64,000 bases of DNA from Phnomibacter ginsenosidimutans. GTDB taxonomy: Bacteria > Bacteroidota > Bacteroidia > Chitinophagales > Chitinophagaceae. Numbering within the stretch: position 1 is the first letter of the stretch; each line of letters starts with the position of its first letter. The notes under the pieces are model-generated. The model ran no database searches. It saw only the letters and a program-made list of their open reading frames with translations, and was not told the origin of the DNA. Positions 55,455 through 64,000 of the stretch are shown one piece after another. The stretch spans positions 3,944,658 to 4,008,657 of the forward strand of contig NZ_CP046566.1 of assembly GCF_009740285.1 (NCBI RefSeq), read 5' to 3'. The translations under genes and the position numbers were made by a program.

Positions 55455-55724
55455 ATGAACAAAGCTGATTTGATTGCCAAGATTGCTGAAGACGCAGGTA
55501 TCGCCAAAACACAGGCTAGCGCCGCTCTGGATTCTTTTGTAGAAGCCATCACTAAAACTCTGAAGAAAGGTGACAAAGTAACCCTGGTTGGTTTCGGTAC
55601 TTTCTCAGTTTCTAAGCGTGCCGCCCGTACAGGTCGTAACCCACAAACTGGTGAAACCATCAAGATCAAGGCTAAAAAAGTTGCCCGCTTCAAGCCAGGC
55701 AAAGAGCTTTCTGAAAAGATCTAA
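55455..55724 (+). CDS. hup: HU-family DNA-binding protein
   Basis: 89 residues, exact HU length: MNKADLIAKIAEDAGI, GDKVTLVGFGTFSVSKRAARTGRNPQTGE and KVARFKPGKELSE. It bends and compacts DNA as a dimer. It has its own promoter and its own terminator (55744-55776). Confidence 0.97.
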   Translation: MNKADLIAKIAEDAGIAKTQASAALDSFVEAITKTLKKGDKVTLVGFGTFSVSKRAARTGRNPQTGETIKIKAKKVARFKPGKELSEKI

Positions 55725-55743
55725 TTTTACGCTGACCTACAGC

Positions 55744-55776
55744 AAAAAGCAGGGTGTGCAAACGCCCTGCTTTTTT
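55744..55776 (+). terminator. Terminator of the HU gene
   Basis: AAAAAGCAGGG pairs with CCCTGC around a 10-nt loop, followed by six T. Confidence 0.88.
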
Positions 55777-55826
55777 ATTTGGGTTGTATCAGCCTATATT
55801 TGCCGCTCTAATAAAATCAATCAACT

Positions 55827-55949
55827 ATGGGAAGAGGTGATAAAAAAACCAAGAAGGGCAAGATCTTCAAAGGCTCTTTTGGTAAGTCTCGCTTGGCACG
55901 TCCTACACAAAACAAAAGTGTAGCGGTGTTGAAAAAAGCAGAAGCGTAA
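55827..55949 (+). CDS. 30S ribosomal protein THX
   Basis: 40 residues, missed by long-ORF searches. It starts MGRGDKKTKKGKIFKGSFGK, the THX (bTHX) signature. THX is a small basic protein that fills a gap in the 30S head of Thermus and of Bacteroidota ribosomes. A TATATTTG box lies at 55795-55802, 25 bp before the ATG. A clean terminator follows at 55975-56006. Confidence 0.9.
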   Translation: MGRGDKKTKKGKIFKGSFGKSRLARPTQNKSVAVLKKAEA

Positions 55950-55974
55950 TCTACAGGATACGCCCCGAAAAATT

Positions 55975-56006
55975 AAAAGCAACAGTGTTTACTGTTGCTT
56001 TTTTGT
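55975..56006 (+). terminator. Terminator after the THX gene
   Basis: AAAAGCAACAGT pairs with ACTGTTGCTTTT around a GTTT loop and leads into a T-run. Confidence 0.9.
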
Positions 56007-56045
56007 TGCGCCATGGTTGCCCGCAGCGCCGCTATCTGTAGCTGC

Positions 56046-56759
56046 TTATTTACTCACCAAAGTGCCCACCTGTTCGCCCATCACCACTTTTTTCAGGTTG
56101 CCGGGCGTGTTCATGTCAAATACAATAATGGGCAGGTTATTTTCCATACACAGCGTAAACGCCGTCATATCCATCACTTTCAGGTTTTTGCTGATGCATT
56201 CCTGATAGCTGATTTGCTCGTATTTGGTAGCGGTTGGATCTTTCTCAGGATCGGCGGTGTAAATACCATCTACCCGGGTGCCTTTCAAAATTACTTCGGC
56301 TTTAATCTCAATGGCCCTGAGTGAACCCGCAGTATCCGTGGTGAAATAGGGGTTGCCGGTACCGGCACCAAAAATTACGACCCGGCCTTTTTCGAGGTGA
56401 CGCATGGCCCTGCGGCGGATGTATGGTTCTGCCACCGATTCCATTTTGATGGCGCTTTGCAAACGGGTATACACACCGGCTTTTTCCATGGCACTCTGGA
56501 TGGCCATACCATTGATAACGGTAGCCAGCATGCCCATGTAATCTCCTTGTGCACGTTCGATGCCAGTGTCGGCTTCATTCATGCCGCGGTAAATATTGCC
56601 GCCGCCAATTACAATGGCCACTTCTACACCTTCCGCCACTATGGACTTGATTTCTGCAGCGTATTGCGCCAGCACTTTAGGATCGAGGCCAAAAGCATTG
56701 TCGCCCATCAGCGACTCACCAGAAAGTTTGAGCAATACCCGTTTGAATTTAGCTGCCAT
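56046..56759 (-). CDS. pyrH: Uridylate kinase
   Basis: 237 residues. [19 protein letters not shown] and [13 protein letters not shown] are UMP-kinase marks. It phosphorylates UMP to UDP and is regulated by GTP and UTP in known cases. The start is the ATG at 56759; the upstream frame is unrelated. It is about 5.5 kb from tsf, although the two are often adjacent in other bacteria. Confidence 0.96.
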   Translation of the reverse strand: MAAKFKRVLLKLSGESLMGDNAFGLDPKVLAQYAAEIKSIVAEGVEVAIVIGGGNIYRGMNEADTGIERAQGDYMGMLATVINGMAIQSAMEKAGVYTRLQSAIKMESVAEPYIRRRAMRHLEKGRVVIFGAGTGNPYFTTDTAGSLRAIEIKAEVILKGTRVDGIYTADPEKDPTATKYEQISYQECISKNLKVMDMTAFTLCMENNLPIIVFDMNTPGNLKKVVMGEQVGTLVSK

Positions 56760-56878
56760 GTGTCGGTAATTTTTACGTAGAAAGTGGCGCAAAGAACCTG
56801 AAAAAAAGCGGACAGCAAAAAGGAAATCGACTGTACACAACAAAGCCACTCCAATGGAGCGGCTCCTGCAAAATTGAG

Positions 56879-56952
<74 letters not shown>

Positions 56953-56980
56953 AATGAGATAGCAAAAGTACAGCAGCTAT

Positions 56981-57014
56981 AAAAAAACGCCGGCATTTTT
57001 TATGCGCCGGCGTT
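56981..57014 (-). terminator. Terminator after mqnC
   Basis: ACGCCGGC and GCCGGCGT form the stem around an AT-rich loop, and seven T follow on the minus strand. It lies between mqnC and the tRNA gene. Confidence 0.85.
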
Positions 57015-57044
57015 TGTTGTAATGGCTAATAATGTGCAGCAATA

Positions 57045-58172
57045 TCAATACGTTATCACTTGCTCTTCGATGACTGCAGGTAGTTCCCTCCATTGGTACA
57101 GCTGGTTGCGCAGCTGCGGCTCAAAACCAGCTTCGGCAATGGCTTCCTGAATGCTCTTGTACGTAAATCGGTGTGGCGCACCGGCTGCACTCACCACATT
57201 TTCTTCGAGCATAATGCTGCCAAAATCGTTGGCACCGGCATGCAGGCTCATTTGTGCTACGGCCTTACCCACCGTGAGCCAGCTGGCTTGAATGTTGGTA
57301 ATGTTCGGCAGGAAAATGCGGCTGATGGCAATCATGCGTACATACTCTTCGCTGGTGGTAAGGTTGTGTACGCCACGTATGCGGGTAAGCAGGGTATCTA
57401 CATCCTGGAAGGTCCACGGAATGAATGCGGTGAAACCATAGCTGCCTTCCGGTTTACGGCTTTGCACTTCCCGTAATTTTTCCAAATGTTCAAAGCGTTC
57501 CCGCAGGGTTTCTACGTGGCCAAACATCATGGTACCACTGGTAGCCATGTTGAGCTTGTGGGCTTCGTGCATTACATCCAGCCATTCTTGCGCACCACAT
57601 TTACCCTTGCTGATGAGGCGACGCACCCTGTCGACCAGTATTTCGGCACCGGCACCGGGCAGGCTGTCCATACCCGCATCCTGCAAGGCTTTCAGCACTT
57701 CGGCATGGGTACTTTTTTCCAGCTTGGTAATGTGTGCCACTTCGGGTGGCCCGAGGGCATGCAGGCGGATATCGGGAAACTCCGCCTTGATGTCACGAAA
57801 CGTATCGACATAATACTTTAGGCCCAGCTCCGGATGGTGGCCGCCTTGCAGCAACAGCTGATCGCCACCCCACTGAATGGTTTCCGCAATTTTTTTGCGG
57901 TAGGTATCCATGTCGGTAATGTAGGCTTCGGCATGACCGGGAATGCGGTAGAAATTGCAAAACTTACAGTTGGCAATGCACACGTTGGTGGTGTTTACAT
58001 TGCGGTCTATTTGCCAGGTTACTTTGCCATGCGGCACTTTTTGGCGGCGCAGGGTATCGGCCACGGCCATGAGCTCTGCCAGCGGTGCATGCTCAAACAA
58101 AAACATGCCTTCTTCAATGGTCAAAAATTCAGACCGAAGGGCTTTGTCGTATAAAGTAGGTAAATCAAACAT
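57045..58172 (-). CDS. mqnC: Cyclic dehypoxanthinyl futalosine synthase
   Basis: 375 residues of the radical-SAM family. The [4Fe-4S] cysteines are in VCIANCKFCNFYR (CxxxCxxC), and the MqnC-specific DRNVNTTNVC and NDFGSIMLEENVVSAAG segments separate it from MqnE. It catalyses the cyclisation step of the futalosine route to menaquinone. The ATG at 58172 is chosen. Other mqn genes are not in the window. Confidence 0.93.
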   Translation of the reverse strand: MFDLPTLYDKALRSEFLTIEEGMFLFEHAPLAELMAVADTLRRQKVPHGKVTWQIDRNVNTTNVCIANCKFCNFYRIPGHAEAYITDMDTYRKKIAETIQWGGDQLLLQGGHHPELGLKYYVDTFRDIKAEFPDIRLHALGPPEVAHITKLEKSTHAEVLKALQDAGMDSLPGAGAEILVDRVRRLISKGKCGAQEWLDVMHEAHKLNMATSGTMMFGHVETLRERFEHLEKLREVQSRKPEGSYGFTAFIPWTFQDVDTLLTRIRGVHNLTTSEEYVRMIAISRIFLPNITNIQASWLTVGKAVAQMSLHAGANDFGSIMLEENVVSAAGAPHRFTYKSIQEAIAEAGFEPQLRNQLYQWRELPAVIEEQVITY

Positions 58173-58301
58173 GATGACTGTATAACAAATTTGACGCTGC
58201 ACTGTTGAAGCATGCAGCGAAGGTGAGCAAAAGTAAGCCTTCATACACGAATAGGACAGTTGGCTTCGCAAAGCCAGCATTTGCCCTTAAATTGAGCCTG
58301 A

Positions 58302-59554
58302 ATGATTGCGGACACTACCTTAGAAAGAAGCCTTTTACAACGGCTGCTCACAGCTATACTTGGGCTCTGTTGCAGCTTGCTGCTGCAGGGCCAGCCAGCA
58401 ACAGCTCCTGCCAAACTGCTCACCATATTCCGTTTTGAGCAAATGACCGGTGGTGTCGTTATTTTGAAAGCCGGCCTCGACAATCATCAGGATTCCCTCA
58501 ATTTTATTTTAGATACCGGCAGCGGTGGCATATCGCTGGATACTGCTACCTGTGTACGCCTGGGCTTAGCCATGACGCCATCCGACAAAACAATAAAGGG
58601 TATTGCCGGTATTAAGCAGGTATCGTTTGCCTACAATCATACCCTGCATTTGCCCGGGCTGAGTGTGCCCCATCTCAATTTTCACATCAACGATTATGAA
58701 CTGCTGACCGGCGTGTATATGGGCTGCGCATTGATGGCATTATCGGGTACAGCCTGCTATCCCGCTATATCGTGATGCTCGATTATGATACGCATCTCAT
58801 GAAGATTTACAGCCAGGGCAGCATTAAGTATCCCGAAAAAGGCTTTTTGCTCAAACCTACCATTGCCGGCTTGCCCATACAACCGGCCGAGGTATTCGAT
58901 AAAACCAAACTCCGCAGCCGTTTTTACTTCGATACCGGTGCAGGGCTCAACCTCCTTTTTTCATCGGCCTATGTAAAAGACAGCAGCCTGATACCCGCCG
59001 ACCGCAAACGTTACGCCACCATTGCCGAAGGACTGGGCGGCAAACGGGAAATGGAAATGACGGTGCTCAAAAAATTCAGGCTCGGGCCGCATGTGTTTCG
59101 CAATGTGCCGGTGTATGTGTTTGAAGACATCTACAACGTAACGGCCTACCCACAACTGGGCGGGCTGATTGGCAACGATATTTTGCGCCGGTTCAATGTG
59201 ATTTTCAACTACGAAAAAGGAGAATTTCACCTGTTGCCCAACAGCCATTTTCACGATGCTTTTGACTACTCCTATACCGGGCTCGGTATTTTTCAGCAAA
59301 ACAACCTGATACTGGTAAGCGATGTAATACCCGGATCGCCGGCTGCAAAAGCAGGACTGGCAGAAAATGATATTGTAGTGGCCGTTGAAAACAATTTGAG
59401 CAACAACCTGCAGACCTACAAGCAAATACTGATGCAATCGGGCAAGCGGGTACGGTTGGTGCTGGCCCGCAACAACGAGGTTTTTGAAACCACTTTACAC
59501 ATTCATTCCATTCGTAAAAAAATGAGCGGGACCAAAGGGGTACTTTCCAAATAG
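58302..59554 (+). CDS. Retropepsin-like aspartic protease with PDZ domain, one frameshift
   Basis: A signal peptide (about 1-31), then two retropepsin-type halves with active-site motifs FILDTGSGG (about 69) and FYFDTGAGLN (about 207), then a C-terminal PDZ domain (about 330-400, GSPAAKAGLAENDIV). The frame breaks at about 58715-58723; one missing base (or two extra) restores GLRIDGIIGYSLLSRY. Corrected length is about 417 residues. Probably an envelope protease; Bacteroidota often carry such PDZ aspartic proteases. Confidence 0.8.
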
Positions 59555-59657
59555 CCGGCCAATTAGCGCTGCTCACCTTTGGCCTGTCTTTCTTTACCGA
59601 AACTTAAGGTGGACAGATGCCGTAACCCTGTACTTTTGCGGCAAATTTTTCGCATAC

Positions 59658-62093
59658 ATGAAAAGACTTTTACCCTTATTGATGCTCTTGGTTTCGGCCG
59701 GTGCATTGGCGCAGGTAAGCATTACCAGCCTTGGTACCGCTTACACGCAAGACTTCAACACACTGGACAACAGCGCTACTACCGCTTCGGCGCTGGCACT
59801 GCCTACGGGCTGGTTGCTGCAAGAAACACAAGGCACCAGTGCCAGTGCACTCATGGACGGCAAGTATGGTGTAGACAACGGCGCTGCCAACAATGGTAAC
59901 GTATGGAGCTATGGCACCACCGGCGCCACCGACCGTGCCCTTGGCAGCCTCCGCAGCAATAGCCTTCTGCCTTCGTTTGGTGTGTGGTTTACCAACAATA
60001 CCGGCGGCGTTATTACCGCACTGGACATTACTTACCGTGGCGAAATGTGGCGGGTAGGTCTTTCGGCCCGTACTGCTGCCGACCGGCTCGATTTTCAGTA
60101 CAGTACCGATGCCACCAGCCTTACTACCGGTACCTGGATTGATGTGAACAGCCTCGACTTTCAGTCGCCTGTACTCAACGCTACTCAGGGCCAGATTGAT
60201 GGCAATGCCACCGGCAATTTTGGTACAGTTACGGCCACCATTACCGGTTTAAATATTCCAAATGGTACTTCTGTTTACCTCCGCTGGACAGATGCCGATA
60301 TTGCATCCAGCGATGATGCACTTGCCATAGACGATGTGAGTGTAACGCCCACCGGTACCGCAGGTGTATTTTGCACCAACCCTACTGCTGCACCAACCAA
60401 TCTGGTGCTTACGCCGGCCAGCACTGCCATTTCAGGTTCATTTACCGCCAGCGCCAGTGCAGATGGTTATGTAGTGTTTCGCAGCACTAGCAGCAGCCTA
60501 GGCTTTACGCCATTCGATGGCATTAACTATGCCGTAGGCACATCTGTAGGCAATGGTGTAGTGGTGTACAACGGCACTGCTACTTCGTTTTCTTCCACCG
60601 GACTTACGGCTGGAACCCAGTACTACTTCTTTGTATTTAGCCTCAATGGTTATGCCTGTAGCAATGGCCCGCTGTATTTCGCTACTTCGCTCAACGGCAA
60701 CAGCACCACCACAACCGGCGGCACTACCGATTGGCCCACCGGCTACTATGATGGTGCCATTGGCCTGAGCTGTGCGCCTTTGAAAACGGCATTGAAAACA
60801 GCCATTACCACCGGCAATACTCCCAAAACCTATACCGACCTGTGGGCCCAATACCTCATCAGCGATGTGAAGCCCCGTGAAGTGGGAACCGGTTCTGCTA
60901 ACGTTATATGGGACATCTACAGCGATAACCCCACCGGAACTGACCCCTACAACTTTACTCCTGGCACAGTAGCCAGCGGTGGCCAGCAAGACAATGGTAC
61001 CGGCGGCGCTGTTGAAGGCGACAAGTACAACCGTGAACACACAGTTCCGGTCGACTGGTTTGATGGCAATACAAACAACTCTGGCCCTGCTACCGACTAC
61101 CTGCACATTATGCCTACCGATAAATTGGTCAACAACCAGCGCAGCAGTTACATCTATGGTGAAGTAACCAACCCCAGCTGGACCAGCCTCAACGGCAGCA
61201 AACTTGGCCCCAATGCATTTGCAGGTCTTACGGGTACAGCTTTTGAACCCATCAACGAATACAAAGGCGATGTAGCCCGTGCTTTCTTGTATTTCGTTAC
61301 CCGTTATCAAGACAACATGACCACCTTTACCGGTGGTGCATTTGGTACGCAGGCATTCGATAACACTACTTTCCCAAGTGTTGATATTGACTACCTGCGC
61401 CTCATGATTAAATGGCACAATCAGGATCCTGTAAGCCAAAAAGAACGAGACCGCAACAATGCTGCTTACACTTTCCAGGGCAACCGCAACCCTTACATCG
61501 ACCATCCTGAATATGTAGAAATGGTTTGGAACAGCACTTGCGCCGGCTTGGGCACATTGCCTGTTACCCTTGAGTGGTTTAAGGGCCAATTAAAAGGCAC
61601 CGATGTACAACTGCAATGGCAGAGCAACAACGAAGCCAACTTTAGCCGCTACGACATTCAGCGCAGTGTAAACGGTACTGATTATGTAACGGTAGGTACT
61701 GTAAATGGCCGCAACGTACGCAGCTACAATTACAGCGATGATGTAAGCAAGCTGGGTGGTCGCCGCCTGTACTATCGCCTCAAAATGATAGATAAAGATG
61801 GCAGCAGCAAACTGAGCAGTGTGTTTACCATTCACCTGCAGGCCAATGTTCGCTTTCAGGTGTACCCCAACCCTGCCAGCAGCAACATTACTGTAGAACT
61901 GGGCAGCAGCCTGTTCAGCGGTAGCCTCATTGTTACCGATATGACTGGCCGTAATGTGTACAGCCGTCAGCTGAGCAACCAGCGTGGTCAGGTAGCTGTA
62001 TCGGTACAGCAACTGCCTGCTGGCCGCTACCTGGTGCAGCTCAAAGCCGACAACGGCACCGTGAGCAGCCAGTCGTTCAACGTGGCCCGCTAA
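59658..62093 (+). CDS. T9SS-secreted endonuclease I family protein
   Basis: 811 residues. A signal peptide (GALAQ) precedes a jellyroll-like domain (about 20-230), a fibronectin-like segment (about 235-345), an Endonuclease_1 domain (about 350-640; NREHTVPVDWF, DYLHIMPTDKLVNNQRS), and a C-terminal type IX sorting domain (about 730-811; FQVYPNPASSNITVE, LPAGRYLVQL). The sorting domain directs export and surface attachment. The nuclease may scavenge extracellular DNA. Confidence 0.92.
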   Translation: MKRLLPLLMLLVSAGALAQVSITSLGTAYTQDFNTLDNSATTASALALPTGWLLQETQGTSASALMDGKYGVDNGAANNGNVWSYGTTGATDRALGSLRSNSLLPSFGVWFTNNTGGVITALDITYRGEMWRVGLSARTAADRLDFQYSTDATSLTTGTWIDVNSLDFQSPVLNATQGQIDGNATGNFGTVTATITGLNIPNGTSVYLRWTDADIASSDDALAIDDVSVTPTGTAGVFCTNPTAAPTNLVLTPASTAISGSFTASASADGYVVFRSTSSSLGFTPFDGINYAVGTSVGNGVVVYNGTATSFSSTGLTAGTQYYFFVFSLNGYACSNGPLYFATSLNGNSTTTTGGTTDWPTGYYDGAIGLSCAPLKTALKTAITTGNTPKTYTDLWAQYLISDVKPREVGTGSANVIWDIYSDNPTGTDPYNFTPGTVASGGQQDNGTGGAVEGDKYNREHTVPVDWFDGNTNNSGPATDYLHIMPTDKLVNNQRSSYIYGEVTNPSWTSLNGSKLGPNAFAGLTGTAFEPINEYKGDVARAFLYFVTRYQDNMTTFTGGAFGTQAFDNTTFPSVDIDYLRLMIKWHNQDPVSQKERDRNNAAYTFQGNRNPYIDHPEYVEMVWNSTCAGLGTLPVTLEWFKGQLKGTDVQLQWQSNNEANFSRYDIQRSVNGTDYVTVGTVNGRNVRSYNYSDDVSKLGGRRLYYRLKMIDKDGSSKLSSVFTIHLQANVRFQVYPNPASSNITVELGSSLFSGSLIVTDMTGRNVYSRQLSNQRGQVAVSVQQLPAGRYLVQLKADNGTVSSQSFNVAR

Positions 62094-62115
62094 TACAGCA
62101 TTGCAACTACATCAT

Positions 62116-62149
62116 AAAAAAGCCGGAGCGATTTGCTTCGGCTTTTTTT
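62116..62149. terminator. Bidirectional terminator
   Basis: AGCCGGAGC and GCTTCGGCT pair around a GATTT loop (one wobble or mismatch), with A- and T-runs on the two sides. It ends the nuclease gene and the convergent hypothetical gene. Confidence 0.85.
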
Positions 62150-62165
62150 ATTTGGTAAGATGCTA

Positions 62166-62774
62166 CTAATTGAGTGAAACGCTTTGCTGAAGCTTGTCAT
62201 AAAGTGCTGTACAATCTTCAGACTTGGGTGCATCAATCATGCTCAATTGAATAAAGTATCCGTCGCCGGGTATCGAATAGGTTCTTGTTCTGATATCATA
62301 TTTTTTGCCACCGGATTCCATAGTATATGTAACAATTGCAAAAAATACTTTCTTGTTACTCAAGGTCACTGTGTCAGGTCCCTTTTGAATCACAAAGTTT
62401 GTAAACAAGCTTTTCATTTGCTTAATGCTAGCTTCCATCATGTCAAAAAAATCATCGAAGTTGCTTGCAGGTACCGGATTTTTTCGCACCAGAATGTTGA
62501 TGGTAGGAATGATACCAGCATGGGTTTGAGGCTTGTATTTCATGAATGACCCGATACGAATAGAGTTGTTGTGACTCTTTAGCAATCGTTCCATCTCCTC
62601 TTTACTGAAATTAAATTTTTCGAGATTTGAGGCTGTCACTTCCTGTGTAACCGTATGCCACTCTTCTGGTTTCTCCATAGAAAAACCAAAGCGTTTATCT
62701 TCTACTCTTTCTTGTGCAGCTACCACCAACAACAAATTACACAACAGAGCTGTGACCAAAATTCTACGCATCAT
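62166..62774 (-). CDS. Secreted protein of unknown function, PsbP/DUF1795-like
   Basis: 202 residues with a signal peptide (LLVVAAQ). The rest is an alpha/beta sequence starting DKRFGFSMEKPEEWHTV, the typical opening of a PsbP-like/DUF1795 lipoprotein-associated fold. No catalytic motif. Two adjacent ATG codons (62774, 62771). Divergent from the M16 peptidase gene. Confidence 0.6.
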   Translation of the reverse strand: MMRRILVTALLCNLLLVVAAQERVEDKRFGFSMEKPEEWHTVTQEVTASNLEKFNFSKEEMERLLKSHNNSIRIGSFMKYKPQTHAGIIPTINILVRKNPVPASNFDDFFDMMEASIKQMKSLFTNFVIQKGPDTVTLSNKKVFFAIVTYTMESGGKKYDIRTRTYSIPGDGYFIQLSMIDAPKSEDCTALYDKLQQSVSLN

Positions 62775-62869
62775 TATCTGTATTTTATTGCAATACTACT
62801 CCATCGGCATCTAATGCCGCTCAAGGCTTGTGTTGGTATATCCAACCTCAATGCCGATTTTTGCCCCCT

Positions 62870-64000
62870 ATGATTCACTACGAAAAATTCATGTTGCCCA
62901 ACGGGCTTACTGTTATCGTTCATCCTGATTTTAGCACCCCCATGGCCGTGGTAAATGTGATGTACGATGTAGGTGCCCGTGATGAAAACCCGGACCGCAC
63001 CGGCTTTGCCCATTTGTTTGAGCACCTCATGTTTGGCGGCAGCATCAACATACCCGAATACGACGAGCCGTTGCAAATGGCCGGCGGCGAAAACAATGCC
63101 TATACTACCAACGACCTCACCAACTACTACATACAACTGCCGGTAGAAAATTTGGAAACCGCTTTCTGGCTCGAAAGCGACCGCATGCTGAGCCTCGCAT
63201 TTAGCCCCGAAAGTTTGGAAGTACAACGCAAAGTGGTTTGTGAAGAATTCAAAGAACACTACATCAATAAACCATACGGCGATGTGTGGCACAAATTGCG
63301 GGAGCTGAGCTATACACAGCATCCCTATCGCTGGATGACCATTGGCAAAGAACTACGCCATGTAGAAGAAGCGCAGCTCGACGATGTAAAAAACTTTTTC
63401 TTCAAGCACTACACCCCTTGCAATGCTATACTAGTGGTGGCCGGGCCTGTACAAACAGCCGAGGTAAAAGCACTGGCAGAAAAATGGTTTGGTGATATTC
63501 CGTCGGGTACAAAATATGTACGCCAGCTGCCCAAAGAACCAGTGCAAACTGCCCCCCGCCGCATGGATGTAACGGCCAGTGTGCCGCTGGATGCTTTTTA
63601 CAAAACCTGGCACGTATGCGGCCGGCAAGATGCAGCCTATCATGCTACCGATTTGATTACCGAAGTATTGGGCAGTGGCGCCAGCAGCAGGCTGTATCAG
63701 CATTTGGTAAAAGAGCAACGCTTGTTCAGCAATATTGAATGCTACCACTTTGGCAGCATCGACCCGGGTATGTTGGTAATTGAAGGCAAGCTGGTAAAAG
63801 GCATTACCCCCGAAGCTGCAGAAGCTGCTGTGCAGGCCGAAATTGCACAACTCTTACAACAAGGTGTAACCGAACAAGAATTGCAAAAAGCCAAAAACAA
63901 AACGGAAAGCATCATCTCCTTTGAAGACATGAGCCTGATGAACCGGGCCAACAACCTGGCATTTTATGAGCTGCTGGGCGATGCTGCTGAAATGAATACA
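62870..64000 (+). CDS. M16 (insulinase-like) zinc metallopeptidase, 5' part
   Basis: The first 377 residues of an M16 peptidase; the stop lies beyond the window edge. The inverted zinc motif HLFEH (about residue 51) and the downstream zinc Glu in VVCEEFKEH mark the catalytic half. The second M16 half (from about 190) is under way at the edge. No signal peptide, so it may be the soluble member of the usual M16 pair. It starts with the ATG at 62870. Confidence 0.9.
   Translation, partial: MIHYEKFMLPNGLTVIVHPDFSTPMAVVNVMYDVGARDENPDRTGFAHLFEHLMFGGSINIPEYDEPLQMAGGENNAYTTNDLTNYYIQLPVENLETAFWLESDRMLSLAFSPESLEVQRKVVCEEFKEHYINKPYGDVWHKLRELSYTQHPYRWMTIGKELRHVEEAQLDDVKNFFFKHYTPCNAILVVAGPVQTAEVKALAEKWFGDIPSGTKYVRQLPKEPVQTAPRRMDVTASVPLDAFYKTWHVCGRQDAAYHATDLITEVLGSGASSRLYQHLVKEQRLFSNIECYHFGSIDPGMLVIEGKLVKGITPEAAEAAVQAEIAQLLQQGVTEQELQKAKNKTESIISFEDMSLMNRANNLAFYELLGDAAEMNT

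Overview
The window comes from a member of the Bacteroidota, most likely family Chitinophagaceae. Supporting evidence is a SusC-type receptor, a type IX secretion sorting domain on a secreted nuclease, the futalosine menaquinone enzyme MqnC, ribosomal protein THX, an aspartate-type MurA, Bacteroidota-restricted families (DUF2911, DUF4286, DUF6089, TIGR02757) and two well-placed TTG-N18/21-TAnnTTTG promoters. The species is not identified. There are no rRNA genes, prophage, CRISPR array or defence island; most of the window is ordinary chromosome.

Layout. 1-5.1 kb: 5' end of a SusC receptor gene, an MMPL exporter, recO and a fumarylacetoacetate-hydrolase-family gene. 5.2-5.9 kb: a small IS200-like transposase element bounded by GCCCC-NNN-GGGGC palindromes and 12-bp inverted repeats. 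6-9.3 kb: a GH9 glycosidase joined to a NodB-like deacetylase domain, then a fatty-acid hydroxylase. 9.3-13.2 kb: two YceI genes, TIGR02757 and a porin. 13.5-16.4 kb: cystathionine gamma-synthase-type enzyme, carbonic anhydrase and small hypotheticals. 16.5-22.3 kb: a tripartite RND efflux operon. 22.4-32 kb: metabolic and housekeeping genes (CoA-transferase, rpiB, tatC, tag, CorC-like, aldo/keto reductase, deoxyhypusine-synthase-like, AcpH). 32-37 kb: coaX-OMP-lptC cluster, DUF937 gene and prfA. 37-42 kb: YXWGXW protein, a secreted caspase-like protease divergent from a TPR membrane protein, lipoprotein and esterase. 42-49.6 kb: murA, yqeY, cvpA, hydrolase, CBS protein, POTRA outer membrane protein, nadK, DUF6089. 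49.7-52.7 kb: rplM-rpsI-rpsB-tsf. 52.9-59.6 kb: rluE, exoIII, DUF4286, HU, THX, pyrH, tRNA-Pro, mqnC and a retropepsin-like/PDZ protein. 59.6-64 kb: T9SS-sorted endonuclease, a hypothetical and the 5' part of an M16 peptidase gene.

Two themes stand out. First, nine genes are broken by eleven apparent one-base indels, including essential rplM; this points to base errors in the assembly rather than gene decay, and the corrected spans are given. Second, intergenic DNA carries several repeat families: a 164-bp tandem duplication, palindromes around the transposase, palindromes in the GH9 linker, and word-like low-complexity repeats. I did not find a convincing undescribed multi-gene system. The best candidates for closer study are the transposase element with its palindromes, the GH9-deacetylase fusion, and the divergent caspase/TPR pair.
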